Shown here piece by piece: positions 16,083 through 23,340 of a stretch of 26,167 nucleotides of DNA. This DNA comes from CAZJOD01 sp964547525 (GTDB lineage: Bacteria > Bacillota > Clostridia > JAAYHZ01): positions 1 through 26,167 of the forward strand of contig CAZJOD010000038.1 in the NCBI GenBank assembly GCA_964547525.1, read 5' to 3'. Made by a program: the position numbers and the translations under genes. How positions within the stretch are numbered: the first letter of the stretch is position 1; every line of letters begins with the position of its first letter. A model generated the notes under the pieces. That model saw only the letters and a list, made by a program, of their open reading frames with translations, ran no database searches and was not told the origin of the DNA.

Positions 16083-17381
16083 CTATTTTTTAAGAAACAA
16101 TTCTATAACGGGTACCGTTACATTCGGTTTTTTAACAGGTAGATTTAATGTTAACAGGTTATCACCTTCAAACGCTTGTCCTGAATGACCATGTCCCGCC
16201 TTATTGCCTTTGGTCATAAATATTTCAGACGCATCGTTCAATAATTGCGCATATTCAACTTTGTCGGCCATATTTTCCAAAAATAAAGTCTTAAACGGCC
16301 AAGCAAAAACATGTAGATACAGAGTGTTTGTTTTTTCATTGTAAGTATATCGACAATCATTCGGACATATAAAATTATCAGGTGCTTGTGTACAACCGTA
16401 AATTGAACGTCCATGACGTTTCATCCATTCTCCCGTTCCTTGAAGCCGCTCTAACGCTCTGTCGTCAAATTCTCCCCGTGCAGTAGGACCGACATTAAGT
16501 AATAGATTACCACCTTTGCTTACACTGTCGATCAACATTTGTACAAGCATGTCTACACTTTTCCAAGTATCTTCATCTCTATGATATCCCCAAGAACCTG
16601 AGAAAGTTTGACACGCTTCCCAAACGACAGGCTTTCCGTTAACCTTTAACCATTCTCTTGGTTGATATTGTTCAGGAGTTTTAATATCCTGGTCTATTTG
16701 TAGTCTGTCATTTATAATTATACCGGGCTGATGCTTTCTAACCATTTCAATCAGTTTTTCACTTTTCCATTGATCTTTCCCTTTAGGACCGAATTTTTCA
16801 CTTTGAGCGATTGAAAAATCATACCAAAGAATGTCTATATCACCAAATCCGGTCATCAGTTCTTCCGATTGCTTATAAAGGTAGTCTGCATATATATCTA
16901 AATTCCGGTCTTTATCACCTTCGATATATGCAATATTTTCACGCATAGGATGACACGGATCCACAGTATAATGAGGATGATGCCAATCTAAAAGCGAATG
17001 ATAAAACCCTATTTTAAGACCTTCTTCTCTGAACGCCTCCACCATCGGCTTTAACAGGTCTTTTCCGTAGGGTGTGTTTGTTACCTTGTAATCCGTATAT
17101 TTGGAATCCCATAAAGCAAATCCTTCATGATGCTTTGTAGTAATTACAAAGTATTTCATACCGGCTTGCTTTGCAGCTCTTGCCCAAGTTTTAGGATCAT
17201 ACAAGTCGGGATTGAAAAACTTAAAATACTTCTCATATTGTTCGTCGGACATTTTTTCACGGGACTTTACCCATTCATGTCGGGCTGCCAAGGCATAAAG
17301 CCCCCAATGTATAAACATACCGAATCTGTCGTGTACAAACCATTCGGTATTACCGGGTGTCTTATCAGGTTTCGGGATCAT
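16083..17381 (-). CDS. GH29 alpha-L-fucosidase
   Basis: A 432-residue retaining alpha-L-fucosidase. GH29 landmarks: WFVHDRFGMFIHWG (H25), the substrate pocket TTKHHEGF (H84/H85) and the nucleophile strand DILWYDFS (D188). E255 (VVWEACQTFSGSWGY) is a candidate acid/base residue. NLLLNVGPTARGEFD closes the barrel, and a short beta domain follows. There is no signal peptide, so it probably removes fucose from imported oligosaccharides. The start follows AAGGAGAGATATT. It has its own strong promoter and terminator, so it is regulated separately from the GH92 cluster although both suit fucosylated, mannose-containing glycans such as host N-glycans. The linkage preference cannot be told. Confidence 0.93.
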   Translation of the reverse strand: MIPKPDKTPGNTEWFVHDRFGMFIHWGLYALAARHEWVKSREKMSDEQYEKYFKFFNPDLYDPKTWARAAKQAGMKYFVITTKHHEGFALWDSKYTDYKVTNTPYGKDLLKPMVEAFREEGLKIGFYHSLLDWHHPHYTVDPCHPMRENIAYIEGDKDRNLDIYADYLYKQSEELMTGFGDIDILWYDFSIAQSEKFGPKGKDQWKSEKLIEMVRKHQPGIIINDRLQIDQDIKTPEQYQPREWLKVNGKPVVWEACQTFSGSWGYHRDEDTWKSVDMLVQMLIDSVSKGGNLLLNVGPTARGEFDDRALERLQGTGEWMKRHGRSIYGCTQAPDNFICPNDCRYTYNEKTNTLYLHVFAWPFKTLFLENMADKVEYAQLLNDASEIFMTKGNKAGHGHSGQAFEGDNLLTLNLPVKKPNVTVPVIELFLKK

Positions 17382-17422
17382 AATATCTCTCCTTTCGAAA
17401 CGCTAAACGTATTATTACCAAT

Positions 17423-17451
17423 AGTATAAAATATTGTATTTGATTAGTCAA
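17423..17451 (-). promoter_or_regulatory. Sigma-A promoter for the GH29 gene
   Basis: Minus strand TTGACT (17451-17446), 17-nt spacer, TATACT (17428-17423). Start site near 17416; leader about 35 nt. A weak cre-like sequence lies in the leader (see rejected list). Confidence 0.65.
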
Positions 17452-17566
17452 CGCATCTTATAATTTTTAATATATTGAAAATACCGATAAGTATCAGTTT
17501 TATGCATGTATCCATATATTACATACATATTTAATTACAATAACTCTGTTCTAAAAATGTATCGTG

Positions 17567-17575
17567 TGATATAAT
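17567..17575 (+). promoter_or_regulatory. Extended -10 promoter for the S41 protease gene
   Basis: Plus strand TGATATAAT, a perfect extended -10, about 47 bases before the ATG; no convincing -35. It faces away from the fucosidase promoter, from which it is about 115 bases distant. Confidence 0.5.
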
Positions 17576-17621
17576 TTTTGTATGATTTAATAGTTCTTTC
17601 TCGTCTTAGGGGTGGCAGAAT

Positions 17622-18530
17622 ATGGATATGAACAAATATAAAAGAATGAAAAAATTTTTAATATTTACCGTAATACTGTTGATTATTTTTATGTCCGCAA
17701 CAGGATTTTTAATCTATGCCAATTACGACTATTTAGCTTTCAAATATTTAATGACCAGGCAATACATATATACCGATACATTGGATAAAATCTATGATAA
17801 ATACTTGAAAATAAACCCCGAAGGCAATTATATGAAGTATTTCGATGATTTGGTTATTGCTTTGTCAACTATCGGAATTACTTTTGAAAATAAAGATAAA
17901 TACACTTACCTGTATATCCCCGAAACGTATGCCGCATATAAATCTTACACTAAAGACAAGGGGCTGCAAACAGAAACCTATGAGTTGGATGATAAAACCT
18001 TGTATATGTGTCTTACCAATTTTTCAACCTTTTCTTCCGACATGGTCAAGAAAAATCTAGATACAATGAAGCAATACGATAATATAATAATCGACCTTAG
18101 AAATAACAGCGGAGGTCGTGTTGATATAATGCAAAAAATTTCTTCTTACTTTTTACCAAAAGGAGATATCATCGCAAAGACACAATATAGGAATAAACTA
18201 ACCGTTCAGAAGTCACGCACTAAACAGATTTTAACATACGATAATATAATAATATTGCAAAGCTCTTCCACTGCCAGTGCTTCCGAAAATCTTATCGTAG
18301 CTTTGAAAGAAAATCTTGACAATGTGACACTGATAGGTGAAACCACATTCGGCAAGGGAATAGGACAGATGACAATTCCATTGAAAGAAGGTTATGCCGT
18401 AAAAGCCACCACATTACAATGGTTATCTCCTAAAGGTAATAACATACACGAAACCGGAATAAATCCCGATATACCTTACACCGGTCCGAATTCTATAGAT
18501 TTCGCATTAGAATACCTGAAAGAAAAATAA
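17622..18530 (+). CDS. Membrane-anchored S41 family serine protease without PDZ domain
   Basis: A 302-residue protein with a basic N-terminus and one transmembrane helix (about 12-33), then an extracellular domain of the S41 (carboxy-terminal processing, Ctp/tail-specific) family. The protease core is visible as FSTFSSDMVKKNL, IIIDLRNNSGG (155-165), the nucleophile segment SSSTASASEN (S219 most likely) and the catalytic lysine in GETTFGKGIGQ (K245); the serine-lysine spacing matches Ctp enzymes. The usual PDZ domain before the catalytic domain is missing: only about 90 residues precede it. The start is supported by GGGGTGG six nt upstream. Substrates are unknown. It stands alone between its own promoter and terminator, divergent from the fucosidase gene. 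Confidence 0.87.
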   Translation: MDMNKYKRMKKFLIFTVILLIIFMSATGFLIYANYDYLAFKYLMTRQYIYTDTLDKIYDKYLKINPEGNYMKYFDDLVIALSTIGITFENKDKYTYLYIPETYAAYKSYTKDKGLQTETYELDDKTLYMCLTNFSTFSSDMVKKNLDTMKQYDNIIIDLRNNSGGRVDIMQKISSYFLPKGDIIAKTQYRNKLTVQKSRTKQILTYDNIIILQSSSTASASENLIVALKENLDNVTLIGETTFGKGIGQMTIPLKEGYAVKATTLQWLSPKGNNIHETGINPDIPYTGPNSIDFALEYLKEK

Positions 18531-18605
18531 ACTCTTAAATAAAAAATTTCGCTTATTACGATTTATAAAAAAGCTATAAAATGCATAAAATAATTTTCAA
18601 AAAAA

Positions 18606-18637
18606 AGCCTCTTTGTAATGTAAGAGGCTATTTTTAT
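18606..18637. terminator. Bidirectional intrinsic terminator
   Basis: AGCCTCTT (18606-18613) and AAGAGGCT (18622-18629) form a perfect 8-bp stem with an 8-nt loop; ATTTTTATT follows on the plus strand and a run of A precedes (T-run for the minus strand). It separates the S41 protease gene from the convergent citrate synthase gene. Confidence 0.85.
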
Positions 18638-18732
18638 TGTATTTTATTCTACTGTAATATCTCTTTTTGATTGGACTGTAATCAGTTCAATTTATGAGTT
18701 TTTACAGTGATATCACGCTTTAATTATTCAAC

Positions 18733-20103
18733 TTATATTCTATCATCCAATGTTACATAGCTTTTAGGTGTTACAACATTTTTGTAAGCCGGACGCATAA
18801 TACGTCCTCCGTTAATCAATTCTTCGATACGATGTCCACACCAGCCGACGATTCGCGATGCTGCAAATAAAGGTGTAAACATATCTTTCGGTATACCCAT
18901 CATATCCAGTAAGAAACCGGAATAAAAATCTACGTTTGCACTAACCGGTTTATTGTTTCCTTTAAATTCGTTAAATACAACCGGACTTAATCTTTCAACC
19001 GCATCGTACAGGGCAAACTCTTCGGTTCTACCTGTTTTTTCAGCCAGATATTTGACTTTTTCTTTTATGATATCGGTTCTAGGATCTGACAACGTATAGG
19101 CCGCATGACCTATCCCATATATCAATCCGGAACCGTCGTGAGCCTTTTTACTCAATATTTTTAGTAGATACTCTTTTATTTCACTCTCGTTGCCCCAATC
19201 TTTCACATTTGCTTTTATTTCTTCCATCATACCCATTACTTTAAGATTGGCACCGCCGTGTCTAGGACCTTTTAACGATCCGATAGCCGCTACAATAGAA
19301 GAGTAAATATCCGTACCGGAAGATGTAACAACATGAGTCGCAAAAGCGGAGTTATTTCCACCACCGTGCTCAGCATGCAATATTAAGAACAAATCAAGTA
19401 TTTTAGCTTCTTCTTTAGTATAATGTCCGTCCGACCTTATTAATCGCAATATATTTTCTGCAGTACTCAATTCAGGTAAAGGATTTCTTATGTGTAAGGT
19501 TTTATTATTATAATTATATTCTTTTGCTTGATATCCATATGATATAAACGAAGGGAAAGCAGCTATAAGTAATATGCTTTGTAAAATATTGTTCTTTACT
19601 GACAAATCATCGGGATTATCGTCAAAAGAATATAGTGCCAATACATTACGAGAAAGCATATTCATAAGATCTTTGCTTGTGAACGCCAATATCACATCTT
19701 CTAAAAATCCGTCAGGCAACTTTCTTTGGCTTCCCAACAATTTTGTAAATTCATCAAGTTGGGCTTTATCCGGCAGCTTTCCGAAAAGTATAAGATAACA
19801 GCACTCCTCAAATCCGAAGCGATCTTCATTCATTATAGCTGCTACAATTTCTTTAACGTCAATCCCACGATAACGTAATCTCCCGTGAACAGGTACTTTT
19901 TCATTCTCATCAACGATATATCCGTGTACATCACCAATTTCGGTTAATCCGACCAATACGCCCGATCCGTCTTCATTTCGCAAACCTCGTTTTACATTGT
20001 ATCTCCCATATAATTCCGGGGCAATGGTATTGATAGATACCGTTTCCGCTGTAATTTTGTCAATAAATTCATTATAATTTTTAACCATTTCCTTCGATCT
20101 CAT
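18733..20103 (-). CDS. Citrate synthase
   Basis: A 456-residue citrate/2-methylcitrate synthase family enzyme that condenses oxaloacetate with acetyl-CoA. The catalytic residues are present: H246 (HAEHGGGNNSAF), H333 (YGIGHAAY) and D392 (SANVDFYSG), with GPRHGGAN (H282) and VGWCGHRIEE (R425) for substrate binding. The length and the about 50-residue N-terminal extension match the clostridial form. The motif usually written GHRVY reads GHAAY here. Its start overlaps the regulator stop as ATGA (4 bases), so it is translated in tandem with the GntR gene. In anaerobes this step commonly starts the oxidative branch toward glutamate; aconitase and isocitrate dehydrogenase are not in the window. 2-Methylcitrate synthase activity cannot be excluded. 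Confidence 0.93.
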   Translation of the reverse strand: MRSKEMVKNYNEFIDKITAETVSINTIAPELYGRYNVKRGLRNEDGSGVLVGLTEIGDVHGYIVDENEKVPVHGRLRYRGIDVKEIVAAIMNEDRFGFEECCYLILFGKLPDKAQLDEFTKLLGSQRKLPDGFLEDVILAFTSKDLMNMLSRNVLALYSFDDNPDDLSVKNNILQSILLIAAFPSFISYGYQAKEYNYNNKTLHIRNPLPELSTAENILRLIRSDGHYTKEEAKILDLFLILHAEHGGGNNSAFATHVVTSSGTDIYSSIVAAIGSLKGPRHGGANLKVMGMMEEIKANVKDWGNESEIKEYLLKILSKKAHDGSGLIYGIGHAAYTLSDPRTDIIKEKVKYLAEKTGRTEEFALYDAVERLSPVVFNEFKGNNKPVSANVDFYSGFLLDMMGIPKDMFTPLFAASRIVGWCGHRIEELINGGRIMRPAYKNVVTPKSYVTLDDRI

Positions 20104-20792
20104 ATAATTTCCTCCTGTTCGTTTTCTTTATTTACATTAAGCCAATGTACCCTTGCGTTTTTAACATGAATGAACATCAATTCTTCGGCTTTTTTACAAT
20201 TATGTTCGACCAACGCATGGTATATAGCCATATGCTCTTCATAAACTTTTTCCGCTCTCTCTTGTGTCGCTAAAGATTGACTTCGCGCACGTTGTACATA
20301 TCTGTGAAACATACTCAGAACATGTAACAAGGGTCGACTGTCACAAGCGTTAAAGATAATATCGTGAAACATTGTATCTATTTTCATTAGCTGCTCAGAA
20401 TCATTTTTTCGAGTAAAAAATTCTTCCAGTTCTATAGCTTTTTCCAATGCTTTCAATTCGTCTTCCGTAATACTTTGAGCCGCCCATCTAGCCGCTAATC
20501 CTTCTATCAACACTCTGATATCAAATATATCACCTATATCTTTTCGAGATATTCCTTTGACTATCGCTCCTTTATTAGGGATGTATTCGATTAAACCTTC
20601 CAACTCAAGTTGTCTTATGGCCTCGCGTACCGGTGTACGACTGACACCAAAATCAAGTGAAATTCTACTCTCGGTTAACCCCTCTCCTTTTTTGTAATGT
20701 CCTTCAATAATTGCATTTTGTAATTTTTCAAAAACTTTACTTCGTAAAGAGCCCATATTATCAGAGTTTAATTCATTTAAGATATTTGTCAT
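20100..20792 (-). CDS. GntR family transcriptional regulator, FCD/FadR subfamily
   Basis: A 230-residue repressor or activator with an N-terminal winged helix (ESRISLDFGVSRTPVREAIRQLELEGLIEYIPNKGAIV) and a C-terminal all-helical FCD domain with the metal/ligand-binding Asp-His pattern (DTMFHDIIF, then EEHMAIYHALVEHN and MFIHVKNAR). FCD regulators usually sense organic acids or related metabolites. The ATG at 20792 follows GAGG at 7 nt; a longer reading from 20855 would begin inside the -35 box and is discarded. It is the first gene of a two-gene operon with citrate synthase and has a palindromic operator on its promoter, so autoregulation and control of citrate synthase are expected. Confidence 0.92.
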   Translation of the reverse strand: MTNILNELNSDNMGSLRSKVFEKLQNAIIEGHYKKGEGLTESRISLDFGVSRTPVREAIRQLELEGLIEYIPNKGAIVKGISRKDIGDIFDIRVLIEGLAARWAAQSITEDELKALEKAIELEEFFTRKNDSEQLMKIDTMFHDIIFNACDSRPLLHVLSMFHRYVQRARSQSLATQERAEKVYEEHMAIYHALVEHNCKKAEELMFIHVKNARVHWLNVNKENEQEEII

Positions 20793-20819
20793 AACGGTTA
20801 CCTCGTTACATCTGTATTT

Positions 20820-20855
20820 TGTATAATTGTATACAATTATACACTGCTTTGTCAA
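20820..20855 (-). promoter_or_regulatory. GntR-citrate synthase promoter with 24-base palindromic operator
   Basis: Minus strand TTGACA (20855-20850), 18-nt spacer, TACAAT (20831-20826). Positions 20820-20843 form a perfect 24-base palindrome centred on TTGTATACAA with TGTATAA arms. It covers the -10 box, part of the spacer and the start site, where a bound dimer would block RNA polymerase. The two-fold symmetry with a TTGTATACAA core suits an FCD-type GntR dimer. Confidence 0.75.
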
Positions 20856-20965
20856 TACCTTTTTTTATAGATAATGAAATTTTTCTTTTTAAAATTTTCA
20901 AATCGAAATAAAGTGCCATTAATTATTATATGCAGATATGGTAAAAAAATCAGAAAATATAAAAC

Positions 20966-21001
20966 AGCACCCGTCCCTATTGTTTATATAAGGAATGTGC
21001 C
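20966..21001 (-). repeat. Imperfect hairpin, REP-like remnant or SSB-gene terminator
   Basis: On the minus strand GGCAC (21001-20997) can pair with GTGCT (20970-20966), and TTCC with GGGA inside it, around an AT-rich loop; GTTTTATATTTT follows. The GGGACGGGTGC segment resembles palindromes linked to Y1 transposases in Clostridia. GTGCCATTAAT occurs at one edge (20997-21007) and again at 20913-20923. It lies 33 bases after the SSB-like gene and may simply end that transcript. Confidence 0.35.
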
Positions 21002-21033
21002 ATTAATATTATTATCTTATTGATGTTCAAAGA

Positions 21034-21726
21034 TTATTCATTATGTTCTTTGATTTTTTGACTATCAGATTCCTGCAAAGGCTGATAAACGGTATTATTG
21101 ACATTTGATATTTCCATCTTTGTAATTGACACTTCGTATGCAATTTTATTTTCAATCGTACCGTCGGTATGCTTCTTTTGATACTCTCTACTTTGAATCC
21201 TACCCCAAACTCTGATATTATCTCCTATATTCAATCTTTTTGAATACCTTGCATTACGTCCCCACGCAATACATGGAATATAGTCCGATTTATTATATGC
21301 CCTATTTATGGCAAGTAATACATCGGTTATTTCTCTCCCGAAAGGTGTAGTTCTATATATAGGCGATTTACATATGTACCCGTCCAAATAAATTCTATTT
21401 GGATTTTTTATTTCAATTAAATTGCTTAAAAAATCAATCTCACGAGCAAATACGGTTAATAGTAACCTGTTTCCCTTATCCTCGTAATTATTATATGATC
21501 TGAATTGTCCGTCCACTAAAATAAGTTTGCCGATCTTTAATTCTTGTAAATCGGTAAGACGCTCGGAAACAGTTATTACAATTGTGTCGGAACTGTCGCT
21601 TAAACGTGGTACACATAAATAGAAATAATAAAAAGATTCACCGTATACTTCATGGCTGAACTTAAGCTCCGATGTGATTTCTCCGGCTATATTCGCAATA
21701 TTGTTATCTATGGTAATTTCACTCAT
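21034..21726 (-). CDS. Two-OB-fold SSB-like single-stranded DNA binding protein
   Basis: A 230-residue protein with two OB folds in tandem. The first (about 8-100) includes SFYYFYLCVPRLSDSSDTIVITVS and LILVDGQFRSYNNYEDKGNRLLLTVFA; the second (about 108-205) is closer to canonical SSB: NRIYLDGYICKSPIYRTTPFGREITDVLLAINRAYNKSDYIPCIAWG, then GDNIRVWGRIQSREYQKKHTDG. Such proteins occur widely in Clostridia besides the normal SSB. The acidic DDDIPF-type tail of replicative SSB is missing; the C-terminus is polar (QKIKEHNE), so partner recruitment is probably different. GGAGG lies 5 nt before the second of two adjacent ATG codons, which is chosen. It is monocistronic with a strong promoter. Confidence 0.8.
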   Translation of the reverse strand: MSEITIDNNIANIAGEITSELKFSHEVYGESFYYFYLCVPRLSDSSDTIVITVSERLTDLQELKIGKLILVDGQFRSYNNYEDKGNRLLLTVFAREIDFLSNLIEIKNPNRIYLDGYICKSPIYRTTPFGREITDVLLAINRAYNKSDYIPCIAWGRNARYSKRLNIGDNIRVWGRIQSREYQKKHTDGTIENKIAYEVSITKMEISNVNNTVYQPLQESDSQKIKEHNE

Positions 21727-21787
21727 CATTTCCTCCTATGACTTTATACGTTATTTATCTATGGTGCCTGTAATTTTCCCTTAATCA

Positions 21788-21828
21788 TATGTTAACATAA
21801 TTATACAACATAATCAAATTAATTTCAA
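21788..21828 (-). promoter_or_regulatory. Strong sigma-A promoter and possible operator for the SSB-like gene
   Basis: Minus strand TTGAAA (21828-21823), 17-nt spacer, TATAAT (21805-21800). Immediately downstream, TATGTTAACATA (21788-21799) is a perfect 12-base palindrome at the expected start site and may be an operator. The leader is about 66 nt. The rest of the gap to 22004 is AT-rich with no recognisable gene. Confidence 0.6.
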
Positions 21829-21978
21829 GAATATTACAAAATTTTTATATTTTTTATAAGTAATTCGTTTTTTTATAAAACATAGGTATTACAATTTGTA
21901 TACATATATAATATTTATCATATATTTGCTTATACTTCAATGGCTTTTTGATAAAGAATAAATATATTTTTCTGAGTT

Positions 21979-22009
21979 AATAAATAGTACATTAACTTAC
22001 CTATTTATT
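21979..22009 (-). terminator. Weak AT-rich hairpin at the end of the patatin gene
   Basis: AATAAATAG and CTATTTATT form a 9-bp stem with a 13-nt loop that includes the stop codon of the patatin-like gene. No clean T-run follows on the minus strand, so it is at best a weak terminator or an mRNA 3' end stabiliser. Confidence 0.3.
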
Positions 22010-23315
22010 CTGTGATCTCATGTTTTCTCCACAAAAGCAAATAAATAAATATGTTAGCTATACATAAATCAGGATAGCCTGTAATAAGAATCTTATGTCT
22101 ACCCGATCTTTCTTGTATACCCTTAAAATAAAAATATGGGTTTATGACATTTTTTATTTCTTCTGTTCTAAAACCTAATGTATTCATATCCCATAATATT
22201 CGAGATATTTCTTTAACAGGATGTTTATCCGAAGTATCATTTTTCAATTCTTTATATTTTTTCAATATGGTATCTACAAGGCTTTTTAATGTATAAACCT
22301 TCAATCTGTCTACCCGTAGAACATCAGCCGTAATTTCCATGGCAGCGATAAATCCGGCTTTCTCATCCATATCGTCTTCAGTATATTTTTTTAATCGTCT
22401 AATCATTCGGTAGAGAATTAATCTGTCGGGGTGACCCGGACGATCGGTAATATCTAAACCCTTAAGTAGTTGTTCGTACTCCTCTTTAGAGGGCAAACAA
22501 CAAATATCACTGAAATCATTATCTTGATATGTTAAATAATACCTTATTCCTCTGACTTTATCAAATGCTTTAAGGCAATCTAAATGCCCAACCTTTATAT
22601 TTACAGGAACAAGACGCTTTTGAAATTGCAATATTCTTCCAGGGAATTGTGAATTTCTAATATACGTAATATTTAAACCTGAGGTATCTACTTTCCTTAC
22701 ACGACCTATCGCAGAAAGGTCTACAGCAATCAGATCTTTTATTCCTTTATCGGCAAGAACAGAAACAGGCATGTTATCGTATACTCCCCCGTCCAAATAA
22801 TGCTTATCATTGATAATATGATCTTGAAACAGAGGGAAAGCGGCACTGGCCATAATATAATCTATCAACTGGCCTTCAGGTATTTCATCTATATACTTAA
22901 CTTCCGGCTTCATATCAGTCAATGAAAAGGTGGTTAATCCATAATATATATCAGATTTTCTAACCTTTTCCTCAGATATATACTTACTCAACAGTGTTCT
23001 CAAAGCATGGGTGTCTAAACCTCTTTTCCTAATCAAATCTAAAATATAATCCACTTTATCCTGGATAGTCATTTTTGCTCGTTCCTCGGTATCAAACAAT
23101 GCAAAGTTAAAAATAACGTTATAATCGATTTCATTCCAGATTTTATACGCCGTGTCGTAATCACCTTGAACTATCATCGCACCGTTAATAGCACCTACAG
23201 AAGTTCCGGCAACAGCACAAATTTTAACGTCCATTTCTCGCAACGCTTTCCAAACACCTATTTGATATGAACCTTTCGCACCGCCACCGGCTAAAATCAA
23301 TCCGTATTCAGTCAT
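22005..23315 (-). CDS. Patatin-like phospholipase
   Basis: A 436-residue patatin-family lipid acyl hydrolase. The oxyanion loop is GGGAKG (10-15), the nucleophile elbow GTSVG (S39), and the catalytic aspartate is in YLDGGVYDNMPV (D175), a complete Ser-Asp dyad. Residues from about 280 form a helical C-terminal region (IRRLKKYTEDDMDEK... then repeats of charged helices) without a match I know. No signal peptide or membrane helix, so it acts on cytoplasmic-side membrane lipids or soluble acyl esters. AAGGTG precedes the ATG. It is the last gene of the HAD-YdcF-FAD reductase operon, 25 bases after the reductase. Confidence 0.9.
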   Translation of the reverse strand: MTEYGLILAGGGAKGSYQIGVWKALREMDVKICAVAGTSVGAINGAMIVQGDYDTAYKIWNEIDYNVIFNFALFDTEERAKMTIQDKVDYILDLIRKRGLDTHALRTLLSKYISEEKVRKSDIYYGLTTFSLTDMKPEVKYIDEIPEGQLIDYIMASAAFPLFQDHIINDKHYLDGGVYDNMPVSVLADKGIKDLIAVDLSAIGRVRKVDTSGLNITYIRNSQFPGRILQFQKRLVPVNIKVGHLDCLKAFDKVRGIRYYLTYQDNDFSDICCLPSKEEYEQLLKGLDITDRPGHPDRLILYRMIRRLKKYTEDDMDEKAGFIAAMEITADVLRVDRLKVYTLKSLVDTILKKYKELKNDTSDKHPVKEISRILWDMNTLGFRTEEIKNVINPYFYFKGIQERSGRHKILITGYPDLCIANIFIYLLLWRKHEITE

Positions 23316-23340
23316 TATACACCTTTTTCAATACCGTTTA

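Noticed and set aside
17388..17403. Possible cre (CcpA) site in the fucosidase leader
   Set aside because: The sequence around CGAAACGCTAAAC has too many mismatches to the cre consensus and no two-fold symmetry.
20793..20855. N-terminal extension of the GntR regulator
   Set aside because: It would start within the -35 box and read through the operator; the ATG at 20792 has a proper ribosome binding site.
21896..21905. Second GntR operator (TTGTATACAT)
   Set aside because: It matches the core in 9 of 10 positions but lacks the extended arms and does not overlap a promoter that I can identify.
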